The notes below the pieces were generated by a model. The model had not been told where the DNA came from. It did not search any database and saw nothing but the letters and a program-made list of their open reading frames with translations. A stretch of DNA of 64,000 nt from an uncultured Chloroflexota bacterium (GTDB lineage Bacteria > Chloroflexota > Dehalococcoidia > CAUJGQ01): positions 1-64,000 of the forward strand of contig CALFMN010000024.1 of NCBI GenBank assembly GCA_937879875.1, given 5' to 3'. The position numbers and the translations under genes were made by a program. Shown here piece by piece: positions 8,064-17,145 of this stretch (the stretch's first letter is position 1; each line of letters starts with the position of its first letter).

Positions 8064-8303
8064 CGGGGCACCTAACCCTGACGGCTTCGCCGTCTGTCCC
8101 TTCCCGAAACTGGAAGGGACTCTCGAAGCGTTCCATTGGCTGTGCGAGGGCGGCAGGACCTGGCAGTCCTCGCGGCCCTCGTCTGCGCTACGCCAAAGTC
8201 GCCCGACCCGCTCCCGTCGCACGACGTAGGGAACGCTCCAGAAGTCCCTTCCCGGCTCGGGAAGGGACAGCTTTCGCAAGCGAAAGCAGGGTTAGGTGCC
8301 CCG
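8064..8303. repeat. MITE-like element, family 1, copy A
   Basis: 240 bp bounded by perfect 17-bp terminal inverted repeats (CGGGGCACCTAACCCTG at 8064-8080 and its reverse complement at 8287-8303). Inside are further inverted blocks (GTCCCTTCCCG / CGGGAAGGGAC and GAAGCGTTCC / GGAACGCTCC), so the transcript would fold into a long hairpin. No ORF is credible. It fills the gap between recG and argS. A closely related copy lies at 18011-18236. Confidence 0.75.
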
Positions 8304-8329
8304 CACGGGCACCGTTCCCCGCACTGCCT

Positions 8330-10969
8330 TCAGTTCGCGTCGCCGGCGCGCTCAGCCAGCGCCGTCACGCGGGCGCGCAGGCCGGCCAACTCTGGCGCCG
8401 ACAGAAGCGGGTCGCGCGCGACCAGCTCGAGCGCGTCTGCGCGTGCGGCTTCGAGGATCGGCGTGTCGGTGAGCCGCGCCTGACGCAGCGTGGGCAGGCC
8501 GCTCTGGCGCGTGCCGAAGTAGTCGCCCGGGCCGCGCAGCTTCAGATCCTCCTCTGCCAGCTTGAACCCGTCTTGTGTTTGCTCCAACAGCTTGAGGCGC
8601 GCTCGCGCCTCCTGCGAAGGACTGTCGGAGAGCAGCAGGCAGTAGCTTTGATCGCCGCCGCGGCCGACGCGCCCGCGGAACTGGTGCAACTGCGCCAGTC
8701 CGAAGCGCTCGGCGCCCTCGATCAGGATCAGCGTCGCCGCCGGAATATCGATCCCGACTTCGACCACGGCCGTCGAGACCAGGATGTCCGCGTCGCGGTC
8801 GCGGAAGCCGGCCATCACGGCGTCCTTTTCCGCCGGCGACATGCGGCCGTGCAACAGGCTCACGCGCAGATCGGGGAAGACCTCGCTTCGCAGTTTTTCA
8901 TACTCCTCCGTTGCGGCCCGTACCTCCAGTGTCTCCGACTCTTCGACCAGCGGGCAGATCACGAACGCCTGAAAGCCGCGGCCGACCTGATCCCTGATGA
9001 AGCGGTAGCCGAAGTCGCGCTGGTGCGGCTCCAGCACGCGTGTCTTCACCGGCTTTCTGCCCGGCGGCAACTCATCGATCACGGAGATGTCGAGGTCGCC
9101 GTAGAGTGAGAGCGCCAGCGTGCGCGGGATCGGCGTGGCGGTCATCACCAGCAGGTGCGTATTCTCGCCCTTCTCTGCAAGGGCGCTGCGCTGCATCACG
9201 CCGAAGCGGTGCTGTTCGTCCACGATCGTCAGCCCCAGCCGGGCAAAGTTGACCGCCTGCTGAATCAGCGCCTGCGTGCCGATGGCGATGTCCACCTCGC
9301 CGGCCGCGATCGCGTCTTGAACGTCGCGCTTGGCCCGCGCCCGCAGGCCGCCGCGCAGCAGCCCCAGCCGCAGCGGGCGGTCCAGCCAGTCGACGCGCGC
9401 CTCGATCAGCGGCTCGCCGTTCGTGTCATCATTGGCAGCATGGCCGAAGAGCCGCGCGAGCGTGCGGAAGTGCTGCTCGGCCAGGATCTCGGTGGGCGCC
9501 ATCAGCACCGCCTGGCGCTCGTTCACGGTCGCGGCCAGCAACGCCGCCGCGGCGACGACGGTCTTGCCACTGCCGACATCGCCCTCCAGCAGCCGCGCCA
9601 TCGGCGTGCCGCGTTCGAGATCGGCAAGGATGCGCTCGACGGCACGCGCCTGCGCGCCGGTGAGCGGGAAGGGCAGGCCCGAGATGAACCGCTCACGCAT
9701 GGCGCCGGCGAAGGGCAGGGGCGCGGTCTGCACGCTGGCGGCGCGACGCGCCTTGCGCGCCACGACGGCAAGCTGCAGCGCCAGCAGCTCGTCGTAGGCG
9801 AGGCGGCGGCGTGCCGTTTCAAGTGCTTCAGCGTCGTCGGGATAGTGCGCCTGGCGGATCGCCGGCGCCAGCTCGCTGTAGCCGTGGCGGCGGCGAAGCG
9901 CCGGCGGCAGCGGATCGTCGAGCTGGCCGGCGCAGAGGTCGAGCGCGCGGCGCACGTAGCCGCGGAGCGCCCGGTTCTGGACGCCTTGCGTCAGCGGATA
10001 GACCGGCACGAGGCGGCCGGTGTGGATCGCCTGATCGAGGTCGCCGCCCTGCTCGATGATCTCCCATTCCGGGTTTTCGAGCTGCTTCTGGCCGTGGAAG
10101 ACCGTGATCTTGCCGCTCAGCGTCAGCCGCTGGTTGGTGCGCAGGCTGGCCGCGGGATACGGATTGTTGAAGAAGACCACGCGCAGGTTGCCGGTTTCGT
10201 CGCCGACGATCAGCTCCGTCGATTTGCGCGGGCTCTGCCCGAAGCTCACCAGGCTCGCGCTCCAGACGCGCGCCACGACGGTCTGCGTCTCGCCGACCTG
10301 CAGGTCGGCCACGCGGGCGACGCGCGAAAAGTCGTCGTGCCGGTGCGGGAAGTGATAGAGCAGATCGCGCACCGTCTCGATCTCAAGCTTGGCCAGGAGT
10401 TCCGCGCGGTTGGCGCCGATGCCGGGGATCGCCGTGACCGGCGAATCGAGCGCCGGTCCGTGCGCCGAAGCCTTACGCGGTCGCGGGCGAGCGGCCGGCT
10501 GCTCAGTCGAGCGTGCCGTCTTTTGCTCCGGTTGCGGCGCGGCGGGGCGCTTTGCCGCGCTGTCTGGCGCAGGGGACACTGCCGGGGGCGCCGCCGAGCG
10601 GCTCTCGCGTGTCGCGGGCATCGGCGCCGCGGGCCTCGGCCTCGCCGCGGCGGGCGCCGGCTGCGGCTTCTCTGGCGGTGAAGGAGCCGCGGCCTTCGCC
10701 AGTGATGGCGCAGGGGCGGCCAGCAGGCGCAGGGCACGCTCGATCCAGTCGCGCCGTTCGGTTTCGGCCAGGTCGGCGTAGCGCCGCCGGCCCAGCGTCT
10801 GCACGACGCCGAGTACGGGGGTGTCACCCGCCGGCTGCTGTGCCAGCAGGTTGCCGAGCAAGCGGTCGAGGCCACCCATCACGGCGCGGTCCTGACAGCC
10901 GCGCTGCTGCTCGACCATCAGGATGCGCCGCAGCCGTTCTGCCGCCTCGTCGACCGTGAACGCCGCCAC
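8330..10969 (-). CDS. recG: ATP-dependent DNA helicase RecG
   Basis: 879 aa superfamily-2 helicase that reverses stalled replication forks and processes branched DNA. After a ~185-residue N-terminal extension rich in Pro/Ala comes the wedge region starting at TAIPGIGANRAELL. It is followed by the OB fold, the Walker A LLEGDVGSGKTVVAA, the DExH-type box DEQHRFG, motif III MTATPIPRTLALS and the C-terminal helicase lobe with QFRGRVGRGGDQSYCLL. E. coli RecG is 693 aa, so the extension (a helical DUF-like part plus a ~90-residue Pro/Ala linker) is unusual in length, though such extensions occur in Chloroflexota. It is adjacent to and 1 nt from degV. Confidence 0.96.
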   Translation of the reverse strand: MAAFTVDEAAERLRRILMVEQQRGCQDRAVMGGLDRLLGNLLAQQPAGDTPVLGVVQTLGRRRYADLAETERRDWIERALRLLAAPAPSLAKAAAPSPPEKPQPAPAAARPRPAAPMPATRESRSAAPPAVSPAPDSAAKRPAAPQPEQKTARSTEQPAARPRPRKASAHGPALDSPVTAIPGIGANRAELLAKLEIETVRDLLYHFPHRHDDFSRVARVADLQVGETQTVVARVWSASLVSFGQSPRKSTELIVGDETGNLRVVFFNNPYPAASLRTNQRLTLSGKITVFHGQKQLENPEWEIIEQGGDLDQAIHTGRLVPVYPLTQGVQNRALRGYVRRALDLCAGQLDDPLPPALRRRHGYSELAPAIRQAHYPDDAEALETARRRLAYDELLALQLAVVARKARRAASVQTAPLPFAGAMRERFISGLPFPLTGAQARAVERILADLERGTPMARLLEGDVGSGKTVVAAAALLAATVNERQAVLMAPTEILAEQHFRTLARLFGHAANDDTNGEPLIEARVDWLDRPLRLGLLRGGLRARAKRDVQDAIAAGEVDIAIGTQALIQQAVNFARLGLTIVDEQHRFGVMQRSALAEKGENTHLLVMTATPIPRTLALSLYGDLDISVIDELPPGRKPVKTRVLEPHQRDFGYRFIRDQVGRGFQAFVICPLVEESETLEVRAATEEYEKLRSEVFPDLRVSLLHGRMSPAEKDAVMAGFRDRDADILVSTAVVEVGIDIPAATLILIEGAERFGLAQLHQFRGRVGRGGDQSYCLLLSDSPSQEARARLKLLEQTQDGFKLAEEDLKLRGPGDYFGTRQSGLPTLRQARLTDTPILEAARADALELVARDPLLSAPELAGLRARVTALAERAGDAN

Positions 10970-11821
10970 TCAGCTCTCCGCTGGTATTCGCTGCACCACA
11001 ACCGCGCCCACGGCGTTCGGCCCTACGTACGTGCCCACCACCGGGCCGATCCAGCGTACATCGACCGGCACGCCCGGCTGCGCGGCACGGAAGCGGCGGG
11101 CCAGCGCTTCGGCGTCGTTGGCGGCGCCGGTGTGCTGCACGATAATGCGCTCGGCGCCGGGCACTTCGGCAGTCAGCGCGTAGACGCGCTCGATCCCACG
11201 TGCGCGGCTGCGTACGCGGTCGCCGGGAGCTACCTCGCCGTCCTCGACGTGTACGATCGGCTTGAGGTTGAGCAGCGAGCCAAGCAGCGCCCGCGCCCTG
11301 CCGATGCGGCCGCCCTTCTGCAGATATTCAAGTGTGTCCAGCATGATGCTGATGCGGTGGTGCGGCATCAGGGCCTGTGCCGCACTGAGCGCCTGGTTGA
11401 GCGTGCCGCCGTTGCTTGCGATTTCGGCCGCCCGGCGCACCAGCGCTTGCAGGCCGCCGCAGACCGTGGCGCTGTCGAGCGTCTCGATCTGGCAGCCGGA
11501 CGGCGGCACACCGGCGCCCAACCGGGCGGCGTTCAGGGTGCCTGAGAGCTTTGCCGAGATGTGGATCGAAAGAATCTCGGTGGCGCCGGAGGCGGCGAGA
11601 TCACCGTACACCTCCTGAAAGCGGCCGGCTGAGGGCTGCGAGGTGCGGGGCAAGACCTTGCCGTTCTTGAGACGCGTGTAAAACTCGTCCGGCTGAATCT
11701 CGACGCGATCGAGCAGCGCCTCCTCACCGAAGTACACGGTCAACGGCACAACCGTGACGCCGAGCGCGTCCGCTTCATCCGCATCGAGGTCGGCGGTGCT
11801 GTCGGTGACGATACGCAGCAT
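10970..11821 (-). CDS. DegV family fatty-acid-binding protein (FakB-like)
   Basis: 283 aa. DegV/FakB proteins bind a free fatty acid and present it to the kinase FakA for phosphorylation, feeding exogenous fatty acids into phospholipid synthesis. It shows IVTDSTADLD at the N-terminus, the TSQPSAGRFQEVY loop and the lipid-contact segment ILSIHISAKLSGTLNAARL, typical of the family. Full length. It lies 50 nt downstream of the FakA-like gene on the same strand and directly before recG, so fakA-fakB-recG probably form one transcription unit. Confidence 0.9.
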   Translation of the reverse strand: MLRIVTDSTADLDADEADALGVTVVPLTVYFGEEALLDRVEIQPDEFYTRLKNGKVLPRTSQPSAGRFQEVYGDLAASGATEILSIHISAKLSGTLNAARLGAGVPPSGCQIETLDSATVCGGLQALVRRAAEIASNGGTLNQALSAAQALMPHHRISIMLDTLEYLQKGGRIGRARALLGSLLNLKPIVHVEDGEVAPGDRVRSRARGIERVYALTAEVPGAERIIVQHTGAANDAEALARRFRAAQPGVPVDVRWIGPVVGTYVGPNAVGAVVVQRIPAES

Positions 11822-11871
11822 AGCGGCTCCGTGCTCTTCCGCGCTCTAATCAGGCCGGTGCCGTGCTGCGG

Positions 11872-13575
11872 CTACTCCAGCGCGGCAATAAAGTCGTAGT
11901 GCGGCTGCCCGCCGGCAACCACCTGTACGTCGAGGGCTTGCAGCCGCGCGCTGATCTGCTCGGCCGCCGCGTCGGCGTCCTGTCGGGTGACACTGGCGCC
12001 GTAGTACAGCGTCAGGGCAGCGCCCGCCTCTGGCGCCAGTTGCTCGATCGCTGCCAGCAGTGCGCCGGCGCTGCTTTCAGCAGCCGTGGTGAGCCGCCCA
12101 TCGACCAGCGCGATCGGTTGTCCGCGCGCCAGCTCAACGCCGTTCAGCCGGGTCGCTCGCGCCGCGCGTGTGACCTCGATCGAGCGCACCGCGTGCTGCG
12201 CGGTCCGCATCGCCTCGGCGTTCTGGTCGAGCGAACGGTCCGCCTGGAACATCGCCAGCACGGCGATGCCCTGCGCGGCCGAGCGCGTCGGCAGCACGAC
12301 GGCGCGCCTGTCCGAAAGCGCTGCGGCCTGTTCGGCGGCGAGCACGACGTTCTTGTGATTCGGCAGCACGATTACATTCTCTGCCGGCGCGGCGCGGATC
12401 GCGGCGAGTATTTCGTCCACCGAGGGATTTGCTGTGGCGCCGCCGGCCACGATGCCGGACGCGCCCAGGCTGCGGGCCACGTCGGCGAGTCCGCTGCCGG
12501 CGAGCACCGCGACCACTGCCGTCTGTTGGCCTTGCTGGCCGGCCTCGCTCGCCGGCTGCTCGGGCGTCACGGCCGGCGGTAGTGTGGCGTGCGCGGCAAA
12601 ACGCTCGAACTGCGCCTGCATGTTTTCGATCGAGATCTGCGTCAGTGAGCCGTGTGCGATGCCGAGACTCAGCACCGCGCCCGGATCGCCGGTATGGACA
12701 TGGACGCGCACGCGATCCGCGTCGGATGCGAGGACCAGCGAATCGCCCAACCGTTCGAGGGCCGTTCGCAGCGCTTCGAGCGGCAGCGGCGCGGGACGCA
12801 GCATGAACTGCGTGCAGTAGCCGAAGCCGCTGTGGTCCGCTTCGCCACCCGCGCGCGCGGCCTCGAGCCAGGCCTTGTCCGGAGTGGCCGGCGTGTGGAG
12901 CGGCGCGGGAAGCGGCGATCCGCTTAGCCCTGCGACGGCGCCCTCCAGCAGCACCACCAGACCGAGGCCGCCCGCGTCCACCACGCCCGCCTCGCGCAGG
13001 ACCGGCAGCAGTTGCGGCGTGCGTTCCAGCGCCGCGCGGGCGCCTGCCACGGCGGCCTCCAACACGGCCGCCGGCTCCGCTGCCGCCGCGCCCTGCGCCG
13101 CCGCGGCCGCCTCGCGCGCCACGGTCAGGATCGTGCCCTCCGCGGGCTCGCGCAGCGCGCCGCGCGCGCGCGCGGCGGCGCGAGCCAGTGCCGCGGCAAG
13201 CAACCGGCCATCGATTTCCGCGGCGCCCGCGGTTGCCTCGGCAAAGCCGCCGAACCACTGCGAAAGGATGACGCCCGAGTTGCCGCGGGCGCTGACGAGC
13301 GCGGCATGCGCGATGCGGCCGGCAACGTCTGCGGCCGAAGCGCAAGCAGAGGCGTCTGCCGCAGCCAATGCGTCGCGCAGCGTGCCGGCCATGTTCGAGC
13401 CCGTGTCGCCGTCGGGCACCGGGTAGACGTTGATCGCGTCGATCGCCTGCGCATTGCGGCCGAGCCAGGCCGAGGCGCTCGCGAACGCCCGCAGCAGATC
13501 ATCGCCGTTCAACAGGCGGACTCGCGGCGGGCTGGGTTTTGCCTTCGAGCCGCGGGGCGCGGCGCGGCTGGTCAA
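11872..13575 (-). CDS. fakA: DAK2-domain fatty acid kinase FakA
   Basis: 567 aa. N-terminal DhaL/DAK2 kinase domain with the metal-binding signature YPVPDGDTGSNM (51-62), a middle domain with GHV-like HVHTGDPGAVL, and a C-terminal DegV-like domain ending in LDVQVVAGGQPHYDFIAALE. This is the FakA architecture: it phosphorylates a fatty acid held by FakB (the adjacent DegV protein). The start is TTG with GGAGG 10 nt upstream; no ATG lies before the conserved NGDDLL motif. The protein is Ala-rich in the kinase domain. It is divergent from rpmB, the usual neighbour in Gram-positives and Chloroflexota. Confidence 0.9.
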   Translation of the reverse strand: MTSRAAPRGSKAKPSPPRVRLLNGDDLLRAFASASAWLGRNAQAIDAINVYPVPDGDTGSNMAGTLRDALAAADASACASAADVAGRIAHAALVSARGNSGVILSQWFGGFAEATAGAAEIDGRLLAAALARAAARARGALREPAEGTILTVAREAAAAAQGAAAAEPAAVLEAAVAGARAALERTPQLLPVLREAGVVDAGGLGLVVLLEGAVAGLSGSPLPAPLHTPATPDKAWLEAARAGGEADHSGFGYCTQFMLRPAPLPLEALRTALERLGDSLVLASDADRVRVHVHTGDPGAVLSLGIAHGSLTQISIENMQAQFERFAAHATLPPAVTPEQPASEAGQQGQQTAVVAVLAGSGLADVARSLGASGIVAGGATANPSVDEILAAIRAAPAENVIVLPNHKNVVLAAEQAAALSDRRAVVLPTRSAAQGIAVLAMFQADRSLDQNAEAMRTAQHAVRSIEVTRAARATRLNGVELARGQPIALVDGRLTTAAESSAGALLAAIEQLAPEAGAALTLYYGASVTRQDADAAAEQISARLQALDVQVVAGGQPHYDFIAALE

Positions 13576-13741
13576 GGGTCTTTGCCTCCGGGCAGGCGAA
13601 CGCCGCCGCGCTTGCCGGGCCCGGCGGCGTCTGCTAGCATTTTCATGCCGCTTCGTACTGGTCGTTGTGCAAATTGTATCGGTGCGCTGGAAGTGGCGTC
13701 AAAGTCGCGGCGCCGCGAGCGCTGCCGTACGAGGGTGGTCT
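13576..13741. promoter_or_regulatory. Divergent promoter region fakA / rpmB
   Basis: This 166-bp gap separates divergent fakA and rpmB. An extended -10-like TGCTAGCAT lies at 13632-13640 on the plus strand, and AT-rich TGTGCAAATTGTATC sits around 13665-13680. No ribosomal-protein leader structure could be recognised. Confidence 0.35.
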
Positions 13742-13966
13742 GTGGCTGCTGGCAAATGCGACATCTGCGGCAAGCATACGATGTTCGGCCGCAACATCCG
13801 GCATCAGCACGGCGGCGGCTGGTTCCGCAAGGCGCCCGAGACGCCGCGCACCTTCAAGCCGAATGTGCACAAGCAGGTGATCGTCACCGCCGGCGGACCC
13901 GTACGCGTCAATATCTGCACGCGCTGCCTGCGCACCACGTCGAAGTCGCCGAAGGTCCGCACGTAG
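13742..13966 (+). CDS. rpmB: 50S ribosomal protein L28
   Basis: 74 aa ribosomal protein of the large subunit. It starts MAAGKCDICGK with GTG at 13742, preceded by GAGGGTGG. Two CxxC pairs (CDIC at 6-9 and CTRC near residue 60) make this the zinc-binding (C+) form of L28. The RNA-binding basic patch FKPNVHKQ and the C-terminal TTSKSPKVRT are conserved. Earlier in-frame starts exist but lie outside the protein family's N-terminus. Confidence 0.95.
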   Translation: MAAGKCDICGKHTMFGRNIRHQHGGGWFRKAPETPRTFKPNVHKQVIVTAGGPVRVNICTRCLRTTSKSPKVRT

Positions 13967-14127
13967 AACGCAGTCGGCATTCAGCATAGTCCGCAAAGCG
14001 GCGATCGGTCCGGTGCGACGACTCAGGCGTGGGCCTCCAGATAACTCGATTCCGTTCACGCAGAGTGGCGCGCGGGCAGGCCGGCGCGGACATCGTCCCA
14101 CGCCGGCCCGTGCGTTTCCGGACTCGG

Positions 14128-14715
14128 TTACTGTACCTGGCTCAAAGGGCCGGCGTTGTCCGGGAAGTTCGCCGTGTTCAGCACCTGAATGCCTGCGTGC
14201 TGCTCGCCATTGAACGGCGTCACCACCGGCGCGGCCTTGCCGGGCTCGCAGCCCAGGTCGAAGGGCACCTGCGGGTCGTTGAACCACAGGCCGAGATGGT
14301 ACATGTGCGTCGGCGCGAACGTGGTCGTCGGCCCGCCGGTCGAGACGGCGAAGGTCTCGACGTTGAAGCGTCCCACAACCTCGACGTGGCCCTGGCCGCT
14401 GCTATCGGTTTCCAGGTCGGACTGATACCAGGCGACGCCGAACGGCTTGTTCGGCAATTCGGTGACGAAGAAGTCGAAATCGGTGTTGGCCGGCAGGCCG
14501 GAGACATCGAGCTTCATTACTTCGACTACACCCTGCGAAACGATGGTGACGTGCCCCACGGCGTTGGGCAGGCAGGACGAGATGCCCGGGCTGGCGATCA
14601 TATCGAAGCGGGCGAAGGGCTGCGAGGCGAAGGCATGCGTACCAAGCAGGGTTGCGGTCCCCACCGCGAAGGCCAGAGCACCGAGACGGACGGCGGATCG
14701 GAACGAACGCGGCAT
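14128..14715 (-). CDS. Secreted protein of unknown function
   Basis: 195 aa from the ATG at 14715, which has a perfect AGGAGGTG upstream. A Sec signal peptide is evident: positive MPRSFRSAVR, a hydrophobic stretch LGALAFAVGTATLL, and a likely cleavage after THAFA. The mature part is beta-rich with two Cys (ISSCLPNA and LGCEPGKAAP) that may form a disulfide, plus motifs GHVTIVSQG and HMYHLGLWFNDP. I do not recognise the family, although similar proteins with a GxxxV-x-DVSGLPANT pattern resemble extracellular domains of the CHRD/allantoicase-like beta type. It is probably extracellular. Confidence 0.65.
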   Translation of the reverse strand: MPRSFRSAVRLGALAFAVGTATLLGTHAFASQPFARFDMIASPGISSCLPNAVGHVTIVSQGVVEVMKLDVSGLPANTDFDFFVTELPNKPFGVAWYQSDLETDSSGQGHVEVVGRFNVETFAVSTGGPTTTFAPTHMYHLGLWFNDPQVPFDLGCEPGKAAPVVTPFNGEQHAGIQVLNTANFPDNAGPLSQVQ

Positions 14716-14734
14716 GAAGCACCTCCTCGAATGG

Positions 14735-14754
14735 AGCGACCCATGTGGGTCGCT
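14735..14754. promoter_or_regulatory. Hairpin in leader of secreted-protein gene
   Basis: AGCGACCCA and TGGGTCGCT (9-bp perfect arms, 2-nt spacer) lie 20 nt before the start codon on the minus strand, next to the ribosome-binding site. The core GGAGCGAYCCATG also occurs inside the repeat element at 19980-20174, so this may be a solo fragment of that family. Confidence 0.45.
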
Positions 14755-14871
14755 GCTACAAGGGGTACGGAGCCACCGGAAGGCGACGATCTTCGGAGTG
14801 TTCGCCCCTTCACACGCAGGCTGTGAACTCGACGACACGGACTTGCCGGATGCCCATCGCTGCCATGCCGC

Positions 14872-15567
14872 TCACAGCGTGTGTTGCGTTGCCGCGGCGA
14901 CAACCGCGCGTAGCCGTTGAATTGCGGCGGGAATGCCCTCCGCGGCGCCGAAGATGGCGGTGCCGGCGACGAGCACGGTAGCCCCCGCCGTCACGCAGGC
15001 CGCCGCCGTCTCGTGATCGACGCCGCCATCCACTTCCAGTTCGGCTTTGCTGCCGGCGGCGTCGAGCAGGCGCCGCGCCTCGCGCAGCTTCGGCAGCGCC
15101 AGCGGCAGGAACTGCTGACCGCCCCAGCCGGGATTGATGCTCATCACCAGCAAGAGGTCGAGGTCTCGCACGATCCATTGCACCGCGTCGAGCGGCGTGG
15201 CGGGATTAATCGCGACGCCGGCACGCATGCCGGCCTGCTTGATGTCGTGCACGATGCGATGCAGATGGGCGCTCGCCTCGGCGTGAATCGTCAGCAGGCT
15301 CGCGCCGGCGTCGGCGAAGGCGCGAATCTGGCGCTCCGGCTCGACGATCATCGCGTGCAGGTCGATCGGCAGCGCCGTGCTGCGCTTCACGGCCGCGGCG
15401 ATCAGCGGACCGAAGGTCAGGTTCGGCACGAACTGGCCATCCATCGCGTCGACGTGCACCCAGTCGGCGCCGGCCTGCTCGATCGCGCGCACCTGCTCGC
15501 CCAGCCGCGCGAAGTCGGCCGCGAGGATCGACGGCGCGATCTTTATGCTGCTAGCGTCTGCGGCCAC
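14872..15567 (-). CDS. rpe: Ribulose-phosphate 3-epimerase
   Basis: 231 aa TIM-barrel enzyme interconverting ribulose-5-phosphate and xylulose-5-phosphate in the pentose-phosphate pathway. Motifs: IAPSILAADFARLG with the conserved Ser, VHVDAMDG (His38 and Asp40, metal site), DLHAMI (His71; usually DVHLMI), MSINPGWGGQQF, and LEVDGGVD with the catalytic Asp. GTG start with GGAGGGGCGG upstream. The start overlaps the 3' end of argH by 17 nt, so the genes are co-transcribed although unrelated in function. Confidence 0.95.
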   Translation of the reverse strand: MAADASSIKIAPSILAADFARLGEQVRAIEQAGADWVHVDAMDGQFVPNLTFGPLIAAAVKRSTALPIDLHAMIVEPERQIRAFADAGASLLTIHAEASAHLHRIVHDIKQAGMRAGVAINPATPLDAVQWIVRDLDLLLVMSINPGWGGQQFLPLALPKLREARRLLDAAGSKAELEVDGGVDHETAAACVTAGATVLVAGTAIFGAAEGIPAAIQRLRAVVAAATQHTL

Positions 15568-17095
15568 CGCCGCCCCTCCCGCCGGCGGGCGGCGGCTCCT
15601 GCATCGCCGCGGCGGCGCGCAGGATCAGGTCCTGCATCTCGTCCAGATCAGGCGGGTTCAGCCACTCCCGCGCCGTTGCGATCTGCTCGCGCACCCGCTG
15701 CCGCGCCGTGCCGCCGACGGTATCGCGGCCGTCGATCGCCGTGTCGAGGTTGATCTCGAGCACGGACTGGTCGAACAGGTTCGAGAACTGGCGATATTCC
15801 TCCAGCGTGAGGTCGGGGAAGTCCTTCTGCTGCGCCTCGGCGTAGCGCACGAGCTTGCCGACGATTTCATGCGCCTGGCGGAACGGCAGACCCTTGCGCA
15901 CCAGATAATCGGCGATGTCGGTGGCGAGCGCGTAGCCGGCGGCCACCGCCTCACGCAGGCGCGCTTTGTGCCAGGTGATCGTGGGCAGCATCGCCGCGAA
16001 GATCTCCAGCGTCGGCACCAGCAGAGCCACGCTTTGCAGAAAGGGGCCTTTGTCCTCCTGCAGGTCGCGGTTGTAGGTCAGCGGCAGCGCCTTCATCAGC
16101 GCGAAGGCCGAGACCATGTTGCCGTAGACGAGCGCGGTGCGCCCGCGCGCCAACTCGGCGATGTCCGGGTTCTTCTTCTGCGGCATGATGCTGGAGCCGG
16201 TCGCGTAGGCGTCGTCGAGCGTGATGAAGCCGAATTCGCGCGTGGACCAGAGGATGATCTCCTCCGCCAGCCGCGAGACGTGCATCATGCAGATCGCGGC
16301 GGCGGCGTGGAACTCGAGCACAAAGTCGCGGTCGGAGACGGCGTCCATGCTGTTGCCGGAGACGCGATCGAAGCCCAGTTCGTTGGCGGTGAAGTCGCGG
16401 TCGAGCGGATAGGGCGAGCCGGCGAGGGCGCCGCTGCCCAGCGCGAGCACGTTGGCGCTCTCGACCACGGCCCAGAAGCGATCCGCGTCGCGTGAGAACA
16501 TCTCGAAGTAGGCCAACAGGTGGTGGGCGAGCAGCACCGGCTGTGCGAGTTGCAGGTGCGTGTAGCCCGGCATCACCGTGTCGATGTGCTGCTCGGCCAG
16601 GTCGACAAGCACCTTGATCAGGTCGTTGAGCTTCTCGACCACCATCTCGGCCGTGTCGCGCACGAGCATGCGAAAGTCGTTGACCACCTGGTCGTTGCGC
16701 GAGCGGGCCGTGTGCAGCCGGCCGGCAGGGGCGCCGATGCGCCGCTCCAGCTCGGACTCCACGTTCATGTGCACGTCTTCCTGCTCCGGCTTGAGCTGGA
16801 AAGCGCCGGACTCGGCGTCGGCCGCGATCGCCGCAAGCCCGCGCTCGATCGCGGCGGCGTCCGCCGCGGGAATAATGCGCTGCTGCCCGAGCATCGCCGC
16901 GTGGGCGCGCGAGCCCTCGATATCGAACGGCAGCAGCGCCGCGTCCTGCTCGATCGACGAGGTGTACTCCTCGACCAGCGGAGCCATGCCGCGCTCAAAA
17001 CGGCCGGCGTGCAGGATGCTGCCCGCGCGCGGCTCGCCGGCGGGCGGACCTCCGCGAGCGTTCTGGCGCTTCGGTCCCGGTTTCTTCGCCATCAT
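15551..17095 (-). CDS. argH: Argininosuccinate lyase
   Basis: 514 aa. Last step of arginine synthesis: argininosuccinate to arginine plus fumarate. The superfamily signature TGSSIMPQKKNPD (around residue 300, with the catalytic Ser loop) is intact, as are TARSRNDQVVNDFR and PGYTHLQLAQPV. An N-terminal ~25-residue basic/Gly/Pro extension precedes the family start (ILHAGRFE). Two adjacent ATGs (17095 and 17092) are possible, and the second has the better spacing to GAGGTG. It is located 8 kb from the main arg cluster and paired with rpe. Confidence 0.95.
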   Translation of the reverse strand: MMAKKPGPKRQNARGGPPAGEPRAGSILHAGRFERGMAPLVEEYTSSIEQDAALLPFDIEGSRAHAAMLGQQRIIPAADAAAIERGLAAIAADAESGAFQLKPEQEDVHMNVESELERRIGAPAGRLHTARSRNDQVVNDFRMLVRDTAEMVVEKLNDLIKVLVDLAEQHIDTVMPGYTHLQLAQPVLLAHHLLAYFEMFSRDADRFWAVVESANVLALGSGALAGSPYPLDRDFTANELGFDRVSGNSMDAVSDRDFVLEFHAAAAICMMHVSRLAEEIILWSTREFGFITLDDAYATGSSIMPQKKNPDIAELARGRTALVYGNMVSAFALMKALPLTYNRDLQEDKGPFLQSVALLVPTLEIFAAMLPTITWHKARLREAVAAGYALATDIADYLVRKGLPFRQAHEIVGKLVRYAEAQQKDFPDLTLEEYRQFSNLFDQSVLEINLDTAIDGRDTVGGTARQRVREQIATAREWLNPPDLDEMQDLILRAAAAMQEPPPAGGRGGGGRRR

Positions 17096-17145
17096 GCACC
17101 TCGAATCTGTGCCGGCTCGCGCCTCGGTCGGGTCCGCGGTGGGCT

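Noticed and set aside
8064..8303. CRISPR array or tandem-repeat array in repeat-rich gaps
   Set aside because: No regularly spaced direct repeats; the structure is inverted repeats of single elements. No cas genes anywhere in the window.
12134..13345. 403-aa minus-strand frame inside fakA
   Set aside because: Arg/Gly-rich alternative frame of the same strand; FakA carries the motifs.
15377..16495. 372-aa plus-strand frame over argH
   Set aside because: Antisense shadow of a clear argininosuccinate lyase.
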